A stretch of DNA of 64,000 nt from Lysinibacillus pakistanensis (GCA_001312325.1 BBDJ01000023.1:17146-81145); one strand, 5' to 3'. Positions 30,564 to 39,236 are shown, counted from the stretch's first letter. The notes: a model not told the origin generated them from the letters alone. Numbers and translations: made by a program.

Positions 30564-31523
30564 TCACTCAAATTGAATTGTTGTTAATTTGAAAAAAACA
30601 CGTTTAGCCGTAATATAATGCTTGTCATAATAATCGACGAACATTACTCTAGTAATAATTCCATTTGAATTAGGAATCATAATACGATAATCTCCTGCAT
30701 ATATGCCTACCATTGAAGGTGTTTGAGATCCTGGGGTACTATTAAAGAATACTAAATCGCCTTTCTTTAAATTTGTACGTGAAACCGTAGTTCCTAATTT
30801 CATTTGCTCTTTTAAATTGGTTGTACCAAGTTGTACACCACTTTTACGGTAAACATACTCGACAAATCCAGGGCCTGTAAAACGGAGATTTTTTTCATTA
30901 ATCGTTGAACTCATCGTCACTTTATCTTTATAGCTATAAGCGTTTTCGACAACTTTATCACCCTTTGTTGCAGGGTTAGCAGAAAGTAGGGTAGGTAAGA
31001 CTCTGCGGGCTGTTACATAATTTTCTGTATAATAGGGTTTGCTGCTTAAATCAGAAATTACAATGTTCTGTTTAGAATCAGCCATGTGAATGATTTTATT
31101 ATTCCCAATATACATGCCTACATGATCAGGATCTGTACCAGTTTTTTTACTTTTAAAGAATAATAAATCACCCTTTTGTAGTTGATTTTTAGCTACATAT
31201 GTTCCTTGCTTCATCATATAATCTTCATTGTACGTTGCAAGATCGACACCATTTTTCTCAAAAATGTACATCAAAAATGAAGCACATGAAAATTTATATG
31301 GATATGTAGGCTTGTATACCGTATTGCTGTATGTTGCCTTTCCAATTAAACTTTTACCAGTTTGAATTAGTTGCTCTGCCTTTGCAGCAACAGCCTGTTG
31401 ATTGTTGAGATTATTAATAGTAGCAGCTTCGACCTCTATTGGCTGAACAGCTGGCTGTACCATTCCTAATGTAGTAAAACCTATTGATAATGCTAGTGTA
31501 GTGCTTAAAAATCGTTTATTCAT
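30564..31523 (-). CDS. Secreted protein with two NlpC/P60 domains, the second degenerate
   Basis: 319 aa. Signal peptide with cleavage near VEAATINN. Domain 1 (residues ~50-165) has the catalytic Cys in YKFSCASFLMYIF and His in DPDHVGMYIG, plus the QKGDLLFF motif. Domain 2 (~190-315) repeats the fold (KKGDLVFF) but has LRFTGPGFVEYVY where the Cys should be and SMVGIYAG where the His should be, so it is probably inactive and may bind substrate. RBS AGGAGGTAACTAAC. Predicted extracellular wall peptidase; frame intact. Confidence 0.88.
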   Translation of the reverse strand: MNKRFLSTTLALSIGFTTLGMVQPAVQPIEVEAATINNLNNQQAVAAKAEQLIQTGKSLIGKATYSNTVYKPTYPYKFSCASFLMYIFEKNGVDLATYNEDYMMKQGTYVAKNQLQKGDLLFFKSKKTGTDPDHVGMYIGNNKIIHMADSKQNIVISDLSSKPYYTENYVTARRVLPTLLSANPATKGDKVVENAYSYKDKVTMSSTINEKNLRFTGPGFVEYVYRKSGVQLGTTNLKEQMKLGTTVSRTNLKKGDLVFFNSTPGSQTPSMVGIYAGDYRIMIPNSNGIITRVMFVDYYDKHYITAKRVFFKLTTIQFE

Positions 31524-31564
31524 GTTGTTAGTTACCTCCTAAAGCTAATGCTAGGATTAATCCT

Positions 31565-31800
31565 ATTTTGGCTCGCCATTGGAATTAATCGTAGCATGAA
31601 AAAGCAAGGCTTCTTCGAGGTAAATGTTACCACGCATTGCTGGTAATTGCCCTAATAGCTTGATATAAAAGGCTTCATCGCTGGAATTTACAGTTTCATT
31701 ACAAATGTTTCAATAGGATGTATTGATCTTCATTCAGCCATTGTTTTTTGTATCGAAAGCATAGCGGCAGCTACATTTACGCCAAGGCGAAATTGATCTA
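31565..31800 (-). pseudogene. Remnant of an unrecognised gene
   Basis: The minus strand carries coding-like fragments in different frames: VNVAAAMLSIQKTMAE, NEDQYILLKHL and then SSDEAFYIKLLGQLPAMRGN continuing to LFHATINSNGEPK and TAG at about 31571. Interruptions include in-frame stops that single run-length corrections do not fix. No start codon or RBS found. It fills the gap between the P60 gene and the membrane gene. Confidence 0.4.
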
Positions 31801-31822
31801 TAATGACTAATTCTAGAATGAT

Positions 31823-32219
31823 TTAATAAACCCTTTTAAATTGGAGTCGAAAGGAATTTTTTGCACATCCAGTAAGTATAATCAAAGCGTATGCCCATAG
31901 CAGCCACGAGGCAAAAAAGCGATCCATGTCTGCTGATAAATTGGTGAAGATTTTATCAAAATATAGTAGGACAATTGCATCTATTAGCATACCAGGCAGT
32001 GCAATATAAATGGCTGCTTGTAAACGTCTTATGCCTGTGCAATTTTTTTATTGAATAAATAGGGATTGTCACCATCCAAATTACTGGAACAACAAATAGA
32101 TATGTACACATAATAATTAAAGGGTGCTCAAGCGTAAAAAAAGAATGGACCAGCGAGTCTAAAAAAACGCGCTTGCTGCTAGCCAAATAAAAAAATCCCC
32201 AGAGCAAAAAGAATGGCAT
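31823..32219 (-). CDS. Small multi-helix membrane protein (DUF5367-like), frameshifted
   Basis: About 130 aa after correcting runs near 32046, 32125, 32163 and 32190. It reads MPFFLLWGFFIWLAASAFF, then PLIIMCTYLFVVPVIWMVTI, IYIALPGMLIDAIVLLYFD and FFASWLWAYALIIL: four helices. ATG 32219 follows GGAGGTAAAACA. Located 19 nt after a TetR gene, probably in one operon and controlled by it. The family assignment is tentative. Confidence 0.6.
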
Positions 32220-32238
32220 TGTTTTACCTCCTGAAAAA

Positions 32239-32812
32239 TCATTTTCCTAGCTGATAAAGTGTAACAACAATTTTTTTCAAGTTCTTCATAAAACTGATCG
32301 ATTGGAAAGTCCTCTAGCACCATGACCTGCAAAGCCAAACCATCCATTAGCGCATTAAAGAAAATGCTCCAACTCTCCAACGAGACACCTTTTATTGGTG
32401 ACTTTTCCCATAGCTTTGTCAGAGCTTTGAATAGACTTTCATTTTCAGATTTTAAGATATCAGCAATTTGCTGTTTAATGGAGGGATTATTAAAGCCGAT
32501 AACAATCAAGGTGAAAAATAGTTTATGATAAAAGACATTATTTTCGTAACGGCTCTTTGCTGATTGAAGTGCAATTTGAATAAATTCTTTGCTTGCTACT
32601 GAAAGCTCGCTCCAGGAATCTTGACAAATGCTTTGGATAATTTCAAGTAAAATTTGCTCTTTCGTTTTAAAATGATAATAAATGGTGCCTTGTGTCACGC
32701 CAGCTTGCTCTGCAACAGCCTTCAATGTGAATTTTTCAATACCATTGTGGACTAAACATTGCTTGGCTGCTGTTAATAGCTCTGCTTTTGCTATACCTGT
32801 TGGTTTTGCCAT
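32239..32812 (-). CDS. TetR/AcrR family regulator (one frameshift)
   Basis: About 190 aa. N-terminal HTH: AAKQCLVHNGIEKFTLKAVAEQAGVTQGTIYYHFKTKEQILLEII (key core GVTQGTIYYHF). C-terminal ligand domain is helical. A surplus T in T7 (32271-32277) extends the frame; corrected end is LEKIVVTLYQLGK with TGA at 32239. GGGAGGAATTTTA precedes the ATG. A perfect palindrome upstream is its likely autoregulatory operator. Confidence 0.88.
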
Positions 32813-32834
32813 TAAAATTCCTCCCAGTTTAATT

Positions 32835-32854
32835 AGTTAGTTGAATAACTAACT
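32835..32854. promoter_or_regulatory. Palindromic operator, AGTTAGTTGAATAACTAACT
   Basis: Perfect 8-bp arms around GAAT, 22 bp upstream of the TetR start. Position and symmetry fit a TetR autorepression site. Confidence 0.7.
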
Positions 32855-32885
32855 ATAAAATATCAAAAAATTTATTGATTGACAA

Positions 32886-33012
32886 GTGGAAAGAACATTA
32901 AAAGTGACGGATAGACTAGCCAAAAAGATGGATAGAACTACAATATTGAAGGATAGTAGTATTGCAGCGGCAAAAACCCTTCGCCAGCAGGTACAACAAT
33001 CTGCATTGTAAT
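32886..33012 (+). repeat. GGATAGA repeats at 21-bp period, inside a short open frame
   Basis: GGATAGA at 32909 and 32930 and GGATAGT at 32951 are spaced exactly 21 bp. They lie in a 41-codon open frame (GTG 32886 to TAA 33010) whose product has a seven-residue repeat with Asp-Arg (KVTDRLA, KKMDRTT). No RBS is convincing; it is more likely an intergenic repeat than a gene. Confidence 0.55.
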
Positions 33013-33046
33013 AAAAACATGACTTCCTTGAGAGGCCATGTTTTTC
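33013..33046. terminator. Hairpin terminator
   Basis: AAAAACATG pairs with CATGTTTTT around ACTTCCTTGAGAGGC; lies just past the 3' end of the next TetR gene and can serve that strand. Confidence 0.65.
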
Positions 33047-33061
33047 CTATCACTTAGTCAT

Positions 33062-33643
33062 TTATTTGCCTTCATTAAGCGTAACTGCATGAATGCCCTC
33101 AATAAAGGTATTTAATAAGATTGAAAAGCTTTTATTGATATCAAGGGGCATACCGAATCCTCCCATCTGTTCAATGGAAGTGAATCCATGTAGAATACTT
33201 CGTAATCCTCTAACCATATGAATCGCCATTTCTTCTTGCAAATTATAGGCATCTAGCACTTGAAGGACAAGTTGTACAACAGATCTTTGGGCCTGCTGTA
33301 GTTCTTGATCGTTAGAATCAGGAAAGCGGGTGCTAGCATCATATAATCCGGGATGCTCTCGGACAAATTGAATATATGCTTTACTAATTGCACGAATGGC
33401 ATCATCACCTGAACGTCCAACTGCAGCTTGAAGCATATATTCATTAAGTTTTTTTACACCTTGAATGGCTAACTTCTGCCTCAATTCATGTAATCCATCA
33501 AGATGGTTATACAAAGAAGGCGGTCGCACGTCCAATTTTTCTGCTAATAGTCCGATTGAAAGTTGGTCCAATCCTTGTTTATCAATTATATCCGTTGCTT
33601 TTTTTAAAATAATAGATAATTCTAATTTCATACGACGGGACAT
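33062..33643 (-). CDS. TetR family regulator with WHG-type C-terminal domain
   Basis: 193 aa from ATG 33643 (AGGAG at correct spacing; ATG 33652 abuts the site). HTH: DQLSIGLLAEKLDVRPPSLYNHLDGLHEL (core VRPPSLYNHLDG), C-terminal domain with RSILHGFTSIEQMGGFGMPLD as in TetR regulators with a WHG domain. It is downstream of an MBL hydrolase on the same strand and probably controls that transcript through the palindrome at 34414. Confidence 0.88.
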   Translation of the reverse strand: MSRRMKLELSIILKKATDIIDKQGLDQLSIGLLAEKLDVRPPSLYNHLDGLHELRQKLAIQGVKKLNEYMLQAAVGRSGDDAIRAISKAYIQFVREHPGLYDASTRFPDSNDQELQQAQRSVVQLVLQVLDAYNLQEEMAIHMVRGLRSILHGFTSIEQMGGFGMPLDINKSFSILLNTFIEGIHAVTLNEGK

Positions 33644-33655
33644 TATTTTCATCTC

Positions 33656-34370
33656 CTATTTTATTTGTAAAAATTTTTCTGCTTCGGCTATCGCTATTTT
33701 TAAAAGCTCCTGTGGTTGCATCAACATCTTTCCGTGTCCCACAGCAAGTAAACTTGGGTTTAATTCGCTTAATTTTTTTTACGCTTTCAAGAGCCGTATT
33801 TTTATCCCATGTAGCTAGGGCAGGAAATGGGAATAACAAATTCATCATACCTGATACAACTAGCTTTCCTCTTGTTATAAGAGCATCTCCAGCAATTAAA
33901 CTTTGATTACGTGTATCGAAAAGAGTGATGGAACCAGGGGTATGACCTGGTGTTGAAATCACTTCTAATGAACCAACACGATCACCTTCTTCCAGTAATA
34001 AATCCGGTTTGGTTTTAATATTTTTGGGAAGGCCTCCTCGGATGGGTGTGTTTTTTTCATTTGGTAGTAAGGTACTATTCCCTTCCAACAATAAAGCATC
34101 TCTTGAAGAAATACATACCTGACTAGAGGGTAATAATTCTTTTAACATGTCTAGTGCTCCTATATGATCACTATGTGCATGGGTAATGATAATTCTTGTA
34201 ATCGGTTTTCCGATTTTTTTTGCTGCATTGATTATACTTTTTGTACTATAAGGCAGTGCTGTATCTATAAGGGTAAGCTCGCTTTCTTCTTCTACAAAAT
34301 AACAATTAACAGGAAATATTCTTGGCATAAATGACAATTGAAACACAGTACCAATATTCGTAACTTTCAT
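33656..34370 (-). CDS. MBL-fold metallo-hydrolase (one frameshift)
   Basis: About 237 aa. Metal motif ITHAHSDHIGA (HxHxDH), then VISTPGHTPGSI (His), LIAGDALI (Asp) and, after removal of one surplus T from T8 (33773-33780), LLAVGHGKMLM supplying the last His. ATG 34370 is preceded by GAAGGAGGTATTG. Same strand and 12 nt upstream of the TetR gene. The substrate of this group (glyoxalase II-like/lactonase-like) is not predictable. Confidence 0.87.
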
Positions 34371-34413
34371 TTTAGACAATACCTCCTTCAAAAACTAATT
34401 ACATTTCAATTTT

Positions 34414-34430
34414 AACTAATAGTATTAGTT
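34414..34430. promoter_or_regulatory. Palindromic operator AACTAATAGTATTAGTT
   Basis: A perfect 8-1-8 palindrome upstream of the MBL-TetR operon, with an extra AACTAAT half site near 34393. Probable binding site of the TetR protein encoded in the operon. Confidence 0.7.
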
Positions 34431-34553
34431 TTTGCAATATTTCACCTTTAAAGAAGAGAAAACAAATTAACCTTTACTTTTATTTGCAATTAAAAAAAAT
34501 GGAACTTTCGGATTTAAATATGTAATTTAAATTTCCATATTAAAATTAAAAGG

Positions 34554-34587
34554 AATAGTGTACAAGTAACGCCACTATTACACTATT
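34554..34587. repeat. Inverted repeat AATAGTGTA / TACACTATT
   Basis: Perfect 9-bp arms separated by 16 bp, in an AT-rich gap ahead of a possible small ORF. Could be an operator or the leader hairpin of the transcript that ends at 34779. Confidence 0.45.
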
Positions 34588-34619
34588 AGTAGAATATTAA
34601 AATCTATTGGAGGTGTTTT

Positions 34620-34702
34620 TTGTTTTTTTTGTGGGAAATGAGATCCTATTAGAAGTTAATATGGGGCGCTATTTTTGCTTGCTGAGTGAGATAGTAGTAT
34701 GA
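34620..34702 (+). CDS. Possible 26-codon small protein
   Basis: A TTG lies after GGAGGTG, but T8 at 34623-34630 closes the frame quickly. With T6, as the other 8-base runs in the window often require, the frame reads FFVGNEILLEVNMGRYFCLL and stops at 34702, 37 nt before a strong terminator. Suggestive only. Confidence 0.25.
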
Positions 34703-34738
34703 CTGCATATTATGACATACTTTTAATCCACATAAAGG

Positions 34739-34779
34739 TAGCTGGAGAATAACCATTCGTTTTCTCCAGCTACTTTTTT
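34739..34779 (+). terminator. Strong terminator
   Basis: GTAGCTGGAGA pairs with TCTCCAGCTAC, followed by T8. It ends a plus-strand transcript that has no convincing longer gene. Confidence 0.8.
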
Positions 34780-34782
34780 TTG

Positions 34783-34967
34783 TTAGGCTGCTTTCTTACT
34801 GCTTTTCTTTTTATCTTTTTTTGTTAGCAGCTTTCTTTTCAATTTTTTTTCTCAGCTTTTTTTCTTCGCTAACTTTTTCTCAAGTTTCTTTTTGTCAGCT
34901 TTTTTTCTTTGTTTTTTTTCTCAGCTACAGCTTCTTCATTTTTGTTTTTCTTAATTTTTTTTGCCAT
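34783..34967 (-). CDS. Lysine/alanine-rich small basic protein (run-length frameshifts)
   Basis: ATG 34967 follows GAGGAG. Read through the many A runs in a consistent frame, the product (~58 aa) is MAKKIKKNKNEEAV, EKKLAKKKAEKKIEKKAA and ending KKSSKKAA: over 45 percent Lys with Ala and Glu, like short H1-type DNA-binding or RNA-binding tails. No catalytic motif. The poly-A-rich sequence is especially prone to miscounted bases, so the exact length is uncertain. Confidence 0.5.
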
Positions 34968-35297
34968 GTTTAATGCACTCCTCTGATTTGTATTGACTCC
35001 TTGTAAAAAGATGTCTATATACATAGGGTATATTAAACATAAATGGAATGCAAATATATTTAATGTAAAATATTTACAATCAATTGTTTTTATGTATAGT
35101 TTATGAGATTTTTAATGGAAAACGTCCAAAATAATAAAATTTCGGACGCATTTTTCTGTATGCAATTACATGCAAGCTAGTCAGCAAGACGTGATTGATA
35201 AAAGTATAAATTTGAAATAGATGTCGAGTAAGGTAATGAATTTGCCCTATACATTAGGTAACACGAGGCTTCTTTGATTAATTTATAAAAAAATTGT
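34968..35297. other. Gene-free AT-rich stretch
   Basis: No open frame with an RBS, no hairpin with a T tract and no clear promoter. It separates the start of the Lys-rich gene from the end of the minus-strand lipoprotein gene. Confidence 0.5.
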
Positions 35298-35844
35298 TCA
35301 TTCTTCATCTCCAAAAATATTCAAATTATACTTTTCTGAAAGAGATTTAATAAGATCCCATGATTTATCTAGTTCACGTAAGGAATTTTCATATTCTTCT
35401 TTAGCATTTTGTATAGGAACTTGATTAATTGTATCGACTAAATTGGTAGTTGAAGTGTAATGATAGAGTTTTTTTGGTTTTAAAATCGTCTATCGCATCA
35501 TAGACTTCTTTTTCCTCTGGCGAGCTTGTTTTAGGATTGAAATCAATTTTAATATCTGAATAATTTGTTGCATCTTCATAGAATACTAGCTGTTGTGCAA
35601 GAGTTTCTTTTATTTCATCACTAGAATTTAGAAATGAGTGAGTTTGTGATTCATGTAAATTAATCAAACTAATAATATTATTCTCTTCTATGTTTTTATA
35701 TTCCCATTCTACTTGAATATAGTCTTTTAAATCAGCAATAAATTGATCATCGAAACCTGTATCATTTTCTTTACTACAAGCAGATAAAACTAAGATAATG
35801 AGTAAACATATTAATAGTAGTATTCTGATTTTATTGCATTTCAT
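35298..35844 (-). CDS. Lipoprotein of unknown function (one frameshift)
   Basis: About 181 aa. Signal peptide with lipobox ILVLSACSKEN. The mature part is helical and acidic: DLKDYIQVEWEYKNIEENN, SPEEKEVYDAIDDFKTKK and, after removing one T from T7 (35469-35475), LYHYTSTTNLVDTINQVP and the end KYNLNIFGDEE. ATG 35844 has AGGAGGAATACAT. No family recognised. Confidence 0.75.
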
Positions 35845-36160
35845 ATGTATTCCTCCTGAAACATATATTTCCTCATATGGTAACATAGTCTTGGAATCAA
35901 AAAAAAGTTTGTTTTTAACTTCTTTCAGTGAAGTCTCACACCTCAATAGGCATTTGTAAATTACCCTGAACTAAAGGGTAGCTTTAGTTTTTAATTTGGA
36001 ATAATAATAGAAATGGGAACAGGGAAATAATATAAATAAGATTCCGAGATTATGAGATTATATTACTTTTGTTGGATTTTTAACATTCGTTGGTAGAACA
36101 TTAGATTACTGGTATATAATACTAAGATTATGTTTTTTTAAAAATACGAGGGGGAGAATA

Positions 36161-36899
36161 ATGAGAAAATTTTTTTATTGTGTTACTAGCAGCATTTGTA
36201 TTTGCAGTAGTAAATCCAACAAAATCAGAAGCAAAAGTAATGTATGATGGAGCAGAGGTTGTAAAAGACCAAACAGGAAAAATGACCTTTAAAAAAGACA
36301 TCAAGGTATACAAAAAAAATTCGGATGGAACGTTTGATTCGTTAGTGGTAAAGCGAAATAACTTCTTTAAAACGTATGATATTGAAAAATATGATGGCAA
36401 AACATTCTACCAGATGGGGCAATATCGGGTACAAGCAACAGATTTGGTAGTTTTCAAAGAAGTACCAATAAAAATTCGTTCATCTTTCTATAACAATCCA
36501 ACTTATATCATTATTAATCGTGATGGTATTTATGGTGTCGGATCTTATGGAACGTGGTTCAAAGGAAGCGATGGGAATATTTCTATTACAAATAATGGAC
36601 AACTACTTTCATATTGCTCTGGCGGTAAGTGTTTTCAGTATCCTGGTACAGACATTAAAATCGCTGAGACAATGTCGAGAAAAAGAGATGTACTTTTTGA
36701 GCTAACAAAAGATGCAGGTGGGAAAAGCACTCCATTAAATGGAGCTAAATCTGAAACAATGCATAAAAAGGGGAGTATTGTAATTTCATGGGGTGAGGAA
36801 ATTAATGGCTATCTATTTGTAGGTGTGGATGTAAATAACGCTCACGGTGCGAATGTTTGGATTCCGGTGAATTCATTAAAGCCAGTTGGAGATAAGTGA
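36161..36899 (+). CDS. Secreted protein of unknown function (one frameshift)
   Basis: About 246 aa from ATG 36161 (GAGGGGGAGAATA). Correcting T7 at 36170-36176 restores the signal peptide KFFIVLLAAFVFAVV with a cleavage site near SEAKVMY. The mature protein is beta-rich with repeated Gly/Tyr stretches (YIIINRDGIYGVGSYG) and two Cys in YCSGGKCFQY that could form a disulphide; the end HGANVWIPVNSLKP looks SH3-like. TATAAT at 36115 is a probable -10. Function unknown. Confidence 0.75.
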
Positions 36900-36916
36900 T
36901 AGATTATGAATTATAT

Positions 36917-36952
36917 ACAGCTCTCTTATTTATTTAAGGGGGCTATTTTTTT
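36917..36952 (+). terminator. Terminator after the secreted protein
   Basis: AGCTCTCTT pairs with AAGGGGGCT (with G-U pairs) followed by a T9 tract. Confidence 0.6.
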
Positions 36953-37250
36953 TTATGGTTGGTTAACATGCGAATAGGATGTTTGTCGATGGGCTTTAGG
37001 TAGAGAGAAGAATAACTGCTAGGAGTAATGTGAGATACCAGTTTAGTCAATAAGCAATTTATAGCAGTTAATAAGTCTACACAATTATTTTATGCATAAG
37101 GAGTAAATATTTTGAATACATGAAGCAACAATTTTTAATGTGGGGATGATGTTGCCTTTAGAGTATCAACAATAATAACCCAAAAAATGTGCAGTATAGT
37201 ATTAGCCTGATTCCCAATACTAAACCTGTTTCAAAATATTTAGCATAAGG
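36953..37250. other. Gene-free stretch
   Basis: No supported ORF, RNA or repeat. The last bases hold the AAGGAGG site of the next gene. Confidence 0.45.
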
Positions 37251-37261
37251 AGGCTTTTTTA

Positions 37262-37555
37262 ATGAGATTTCTTGCATGGAGTGTAATTGGAGCTGTTATT
37301 TTGGGTGTGGCTAGAGGATTTCAAAATGGTAATCTTCAACAGTTCACAAATAATATTTCGAATAAATTAAATCTGCAGAATGCTCAACAAATGATGAAGC
37401 CAATACAACAAATGGCACAACCATTGCAACAAATGACTCAGCCTTTGCAACAAGCGAAGCAACCTCAACATCAAACAAACCAATTGTCACAACAAATGAC
37501 TCAGCCATTACAAGCTGTAGCTAATAATTTAACTGGTAATTCATCAAAACAATAA
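37262..37555 (+). CDS. Small Gln/Met-rich protein (DUF3918-like N-terminus)
   Basis: 97 aa; ATG 37262 behind AAGGAGGCTTTTTTA. One N-terminal helix (FLAWSVIGAVILGVARGFQNG), a short amphipathic part (LQQFTNNISNKLNLQ), then low-complexity repeats of Q-P-L-Q-Q-M-T. DUF3918-like proteins share the opening 'helix-RG-NGxxQxF' pattern; this assignment is tentative. The DNA repeats (CAAATGACTCAGCC twice) could expand or contract. Confidence 0.65.
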   Translation: MRFLAWSVIGAVILGVARGFQNGNLQQFTNNISNKLNLQNAQQMMKPIQQMAQPLQQMTQPLQQAKQPQHQTNQLSQQMTQPLQAVANNLTGNSSKQ

Positions 37556-37566
37556 GTAAGAATAAA

Positions 37567-37632
37567 CAATTGCTATGAATGAGGGGACTGATAGAAAAAG
37601 GTTTATTCATCAGAATGTATTCATAGCAATTG
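37567..37632. repeat. Long inverted repeat downstream of the Gln-rich gene
   Basis: CAATTGCTATGAAT and ATTCATAGCAATTG are perfect 14-bp arms 38 bp apart. No T tract follows on the plus strand, so it could be a processing stem, a weak terminator or the end of a small mobile repeat. Confidence 0.55.
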
Positions 37633-37812
37633 ACTTTACATATTTTAGTTTTTACTCGTTAGGAATAATTTAGACAACAAATTATTTTAATTTTCGGTTC
37701 AAGGAATCGGACCATGATTTAATTGTAGACCGTATGCTTCCATAAAAAAAATATGTAATTGTTATTTATTATCTGTGAAGGACATATGATGTTACAATAC
37801 TAAATCGAGTAG

Positions 37813-37941
37813 GGGTTTACTGGCAAGCTAGGTATTACTTTGGGTGGCGATTGGTTAGGTAACATTGACCGTCCACACTTTGAAGTTAAACTATCATGGA
37901 AGATGCTAACAGGTTATAAGCAATTGTTGCACTTAATTTGA
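37813..37941 (+). pseudogene. 3' fragment of an M15C L-Ala-D-Glu peptidase (endolysin-like)
   Basis: One frame reads GKLGITLGGDWLGNIDRPHFE followed by VKLSWKMLTGYKQLLHLI and TGA at 37939. The pattern G..W/GGDW...DRPHFE is the C-terminal active-site segment (catalytic Asp region and Zn-binding His) of CwlK/Ply-type endopeptidases. The upstream part of the gene, including the first Zn ligands, is absent and a stop codon precedes the fragment. It is a relic of a wall hydrolase or prophage endolysin. Confidence 0.6.
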
Positions 37942-37980
37942 CAAATCATCATACTAAATTAGAAAGAAGGAGATTTACTT

Positions 37981-38464
37981 ATGGCAGTATTAAAAGACTA
38001 CTCTAGTAAACCAAATTGCGAAGTTGAAATAAATTTAAAATTAGTCAATGATTCAAGTGTGAAATTCTGTATTTATTTCAGAGCGGGTCGAGATTTTCCC
38101 GAGGTACATAAGGAAATTGCCTGTTTAAAGGAAGATTTTTTTCAAATTGTTAGAAGATTTGAAACTTCTTGATAGTATTCATTTGAGTATTTTAGAGCCT
38201 AAAGATCCAGGATTGAGTATTTACCATATCCCTCATTATGGAAATTATTTTTATCCCCAGCACGGTTTTCTTCAAATTCCTGAACATGAAAGAATTGAAT
38301 CGGAGACTCGTTATAAATTAATTTTTGTATTAGATGCAAATGAAAAGTATCATTTTGGCCCAAGAGAATGTGGTCCTGCATTTTGTCTAATAGTAAAAAT
38401 GGAACAAATAATTGAATTTGTAGAAAGTTTAAAGTCAGAGGTAAATAATATTTATAGTGCTTAA
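37981..38464 (+). CDS. Hypothetical protein (one frameshift)
   Basis: About 160 aa; ATG 37981 behind AGAAAGAAGGAGA. A surplus T in T7 (38136-38142) splits it; joined it reads LKEDFFKLLEDLKLLDSIHL, then YHIPHYGNYFYPQHGFLQIPEHERIE and ends in the helix MEQIIEFVESLKSEV. No family recognised; it looks like a soluble alpha/beta protein. Confidence 0.65.
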
Positions 38465-38490
38465 TCAAGAAAATTTATTTAGTTACATAC

Positions 38491-38533
38491 AAAAGACCAG
38501 CAAATCTTATTTAGGCGAGCTGGCCTTTTTTTA
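38491..38533 (+). terminator. Terminator
   Basis: AAAGACCAGC pairs with GCTGGCCTTT (one mismatch), followed by T7. Confidence 0.7.
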
Positions 38534-38569
38534 GTTGTAATGAAAAAAAAGCCACTAATTTTGAGTGAC

Positions 38570-38776
38570 CTAGATTCCTAACAATTGCTTTTTCTTCGCG
38601 TCAAATTCGTCTTGTGTTAAAATTCCTGCATCTAATAAATCCTTTAATTCGCGGATTTTGTCAGCAACATCGTTCATATTCTTTTCTTTTGGAGCTACAG
38701 TTGGTGCAGAGGAAGTTTCCTTTTGTATTGCCTTAAAATTTTCAATAGCTTTCTTAATTTCAACAGCAACATGCAT
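38570..38776 (-). CDS. SHOCT-domain protein, probably 5'-truncated
   Basis: 68 aa as annotated. The C-terminus (VADKIRELKDLLDAGILTQDEFDAKKKQLLGI, key core LKDLLDAGILTQDEFDAKK) is a canonical SHOCT domain. The frame continues upstream without an RBS as STGNKAVIDNVP, which resembles the end of the PH-like domain normally found in front of SHOCT; the first part of that domain is missing. It abuts the cobalamin riboswitch promoter region, suggesting a recombination breakpoint. Confidence 0.65.
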   Translation of the reverse strand: MHVAVEIKKAIENFKAIQKETSSAPTVAPKEKNMNDVADKIRELKDLLDAGILTQDEFDAKKKQLLGI

Positions 38777-38904
38777 TGGTACATTATCGATTACAGCTTT
38801 GTTTCCAGTAGATATGTGATATCTATAGATATTAGTAATCTATCTGGATTGTGTCTGTGCACACAAACCTTTATGGTATAATAATAAAAACGGAATAATA
38901 AGAT

Positions 38905-39072
38905 AGAGGTACAAATTGGATTTTTCGATTTGTTTAAAAGGGAAGTTCGGTGGGAATCCGACGCTGTCCCGCAACTGTAAATGGGAGCACGTTTCAATGG
39001 ACCACTGTTACGTATTGTAATGGGAAGGTGAAAGGTGTGATGAACTTAAGCCAGGAGACCTGCCTTTATCTA
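38905..39072 (+). promoter_or_regulatory. Cobalamin (B12) riboswitch
   Basis: Ordered family landmarks are present: AAAAGGGAAGTTCGGTG, AATCCGACGCTGTCCCGCAACTG, the GCCACTG-like ACCACTG, and AAGCCAGGAGACCTGCC at the 3' end. A TATAAT at 38877 is a likely -10. The next start codon is the GTG of a 40-codon frame at 39113, with GAGGATAGGGGG between. It should reduce expression of what follows when adenosylcobalamin is bound. Confidence 0.9.
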
Positions 39073-39112
39073 GTACAACCAAAAAAACCTACGAGGATAG
39101 GGGGTGTTGAGT

Positions 39113-39235
39113 GTGACTAGAGAAATTCTCCTGCATGCTCATAGTACGATGATTGCAAAACAGGTAGCTTCTATGTTTAATAGAAAGCTTTTTTCACCAT
39201 GGCAATCACTGTATTATGTCGTGTATTTGTCATAG
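39113..39235 (+). CDS. 40-codon ORF under the cobalamin riboswitch
   Basis: GTG 39113 with GAGGATAGGGGG upstream; product VTREILLHAHSTMIAKQVAS...YYVVYLS. No family recognised. Its stop codon lies two bases before a strong terminator, so this small frame is the only obvious target of the riboswitch unless the terminator is regulated. It could be a leader peptide or the remnant of a truncated gene. Confidence 0.45.
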   Translation: MTREILLHAHSTMIAKQVASMFNRKLFSPWQSLYYVVYLS

Positions 39236-39236
39236 T

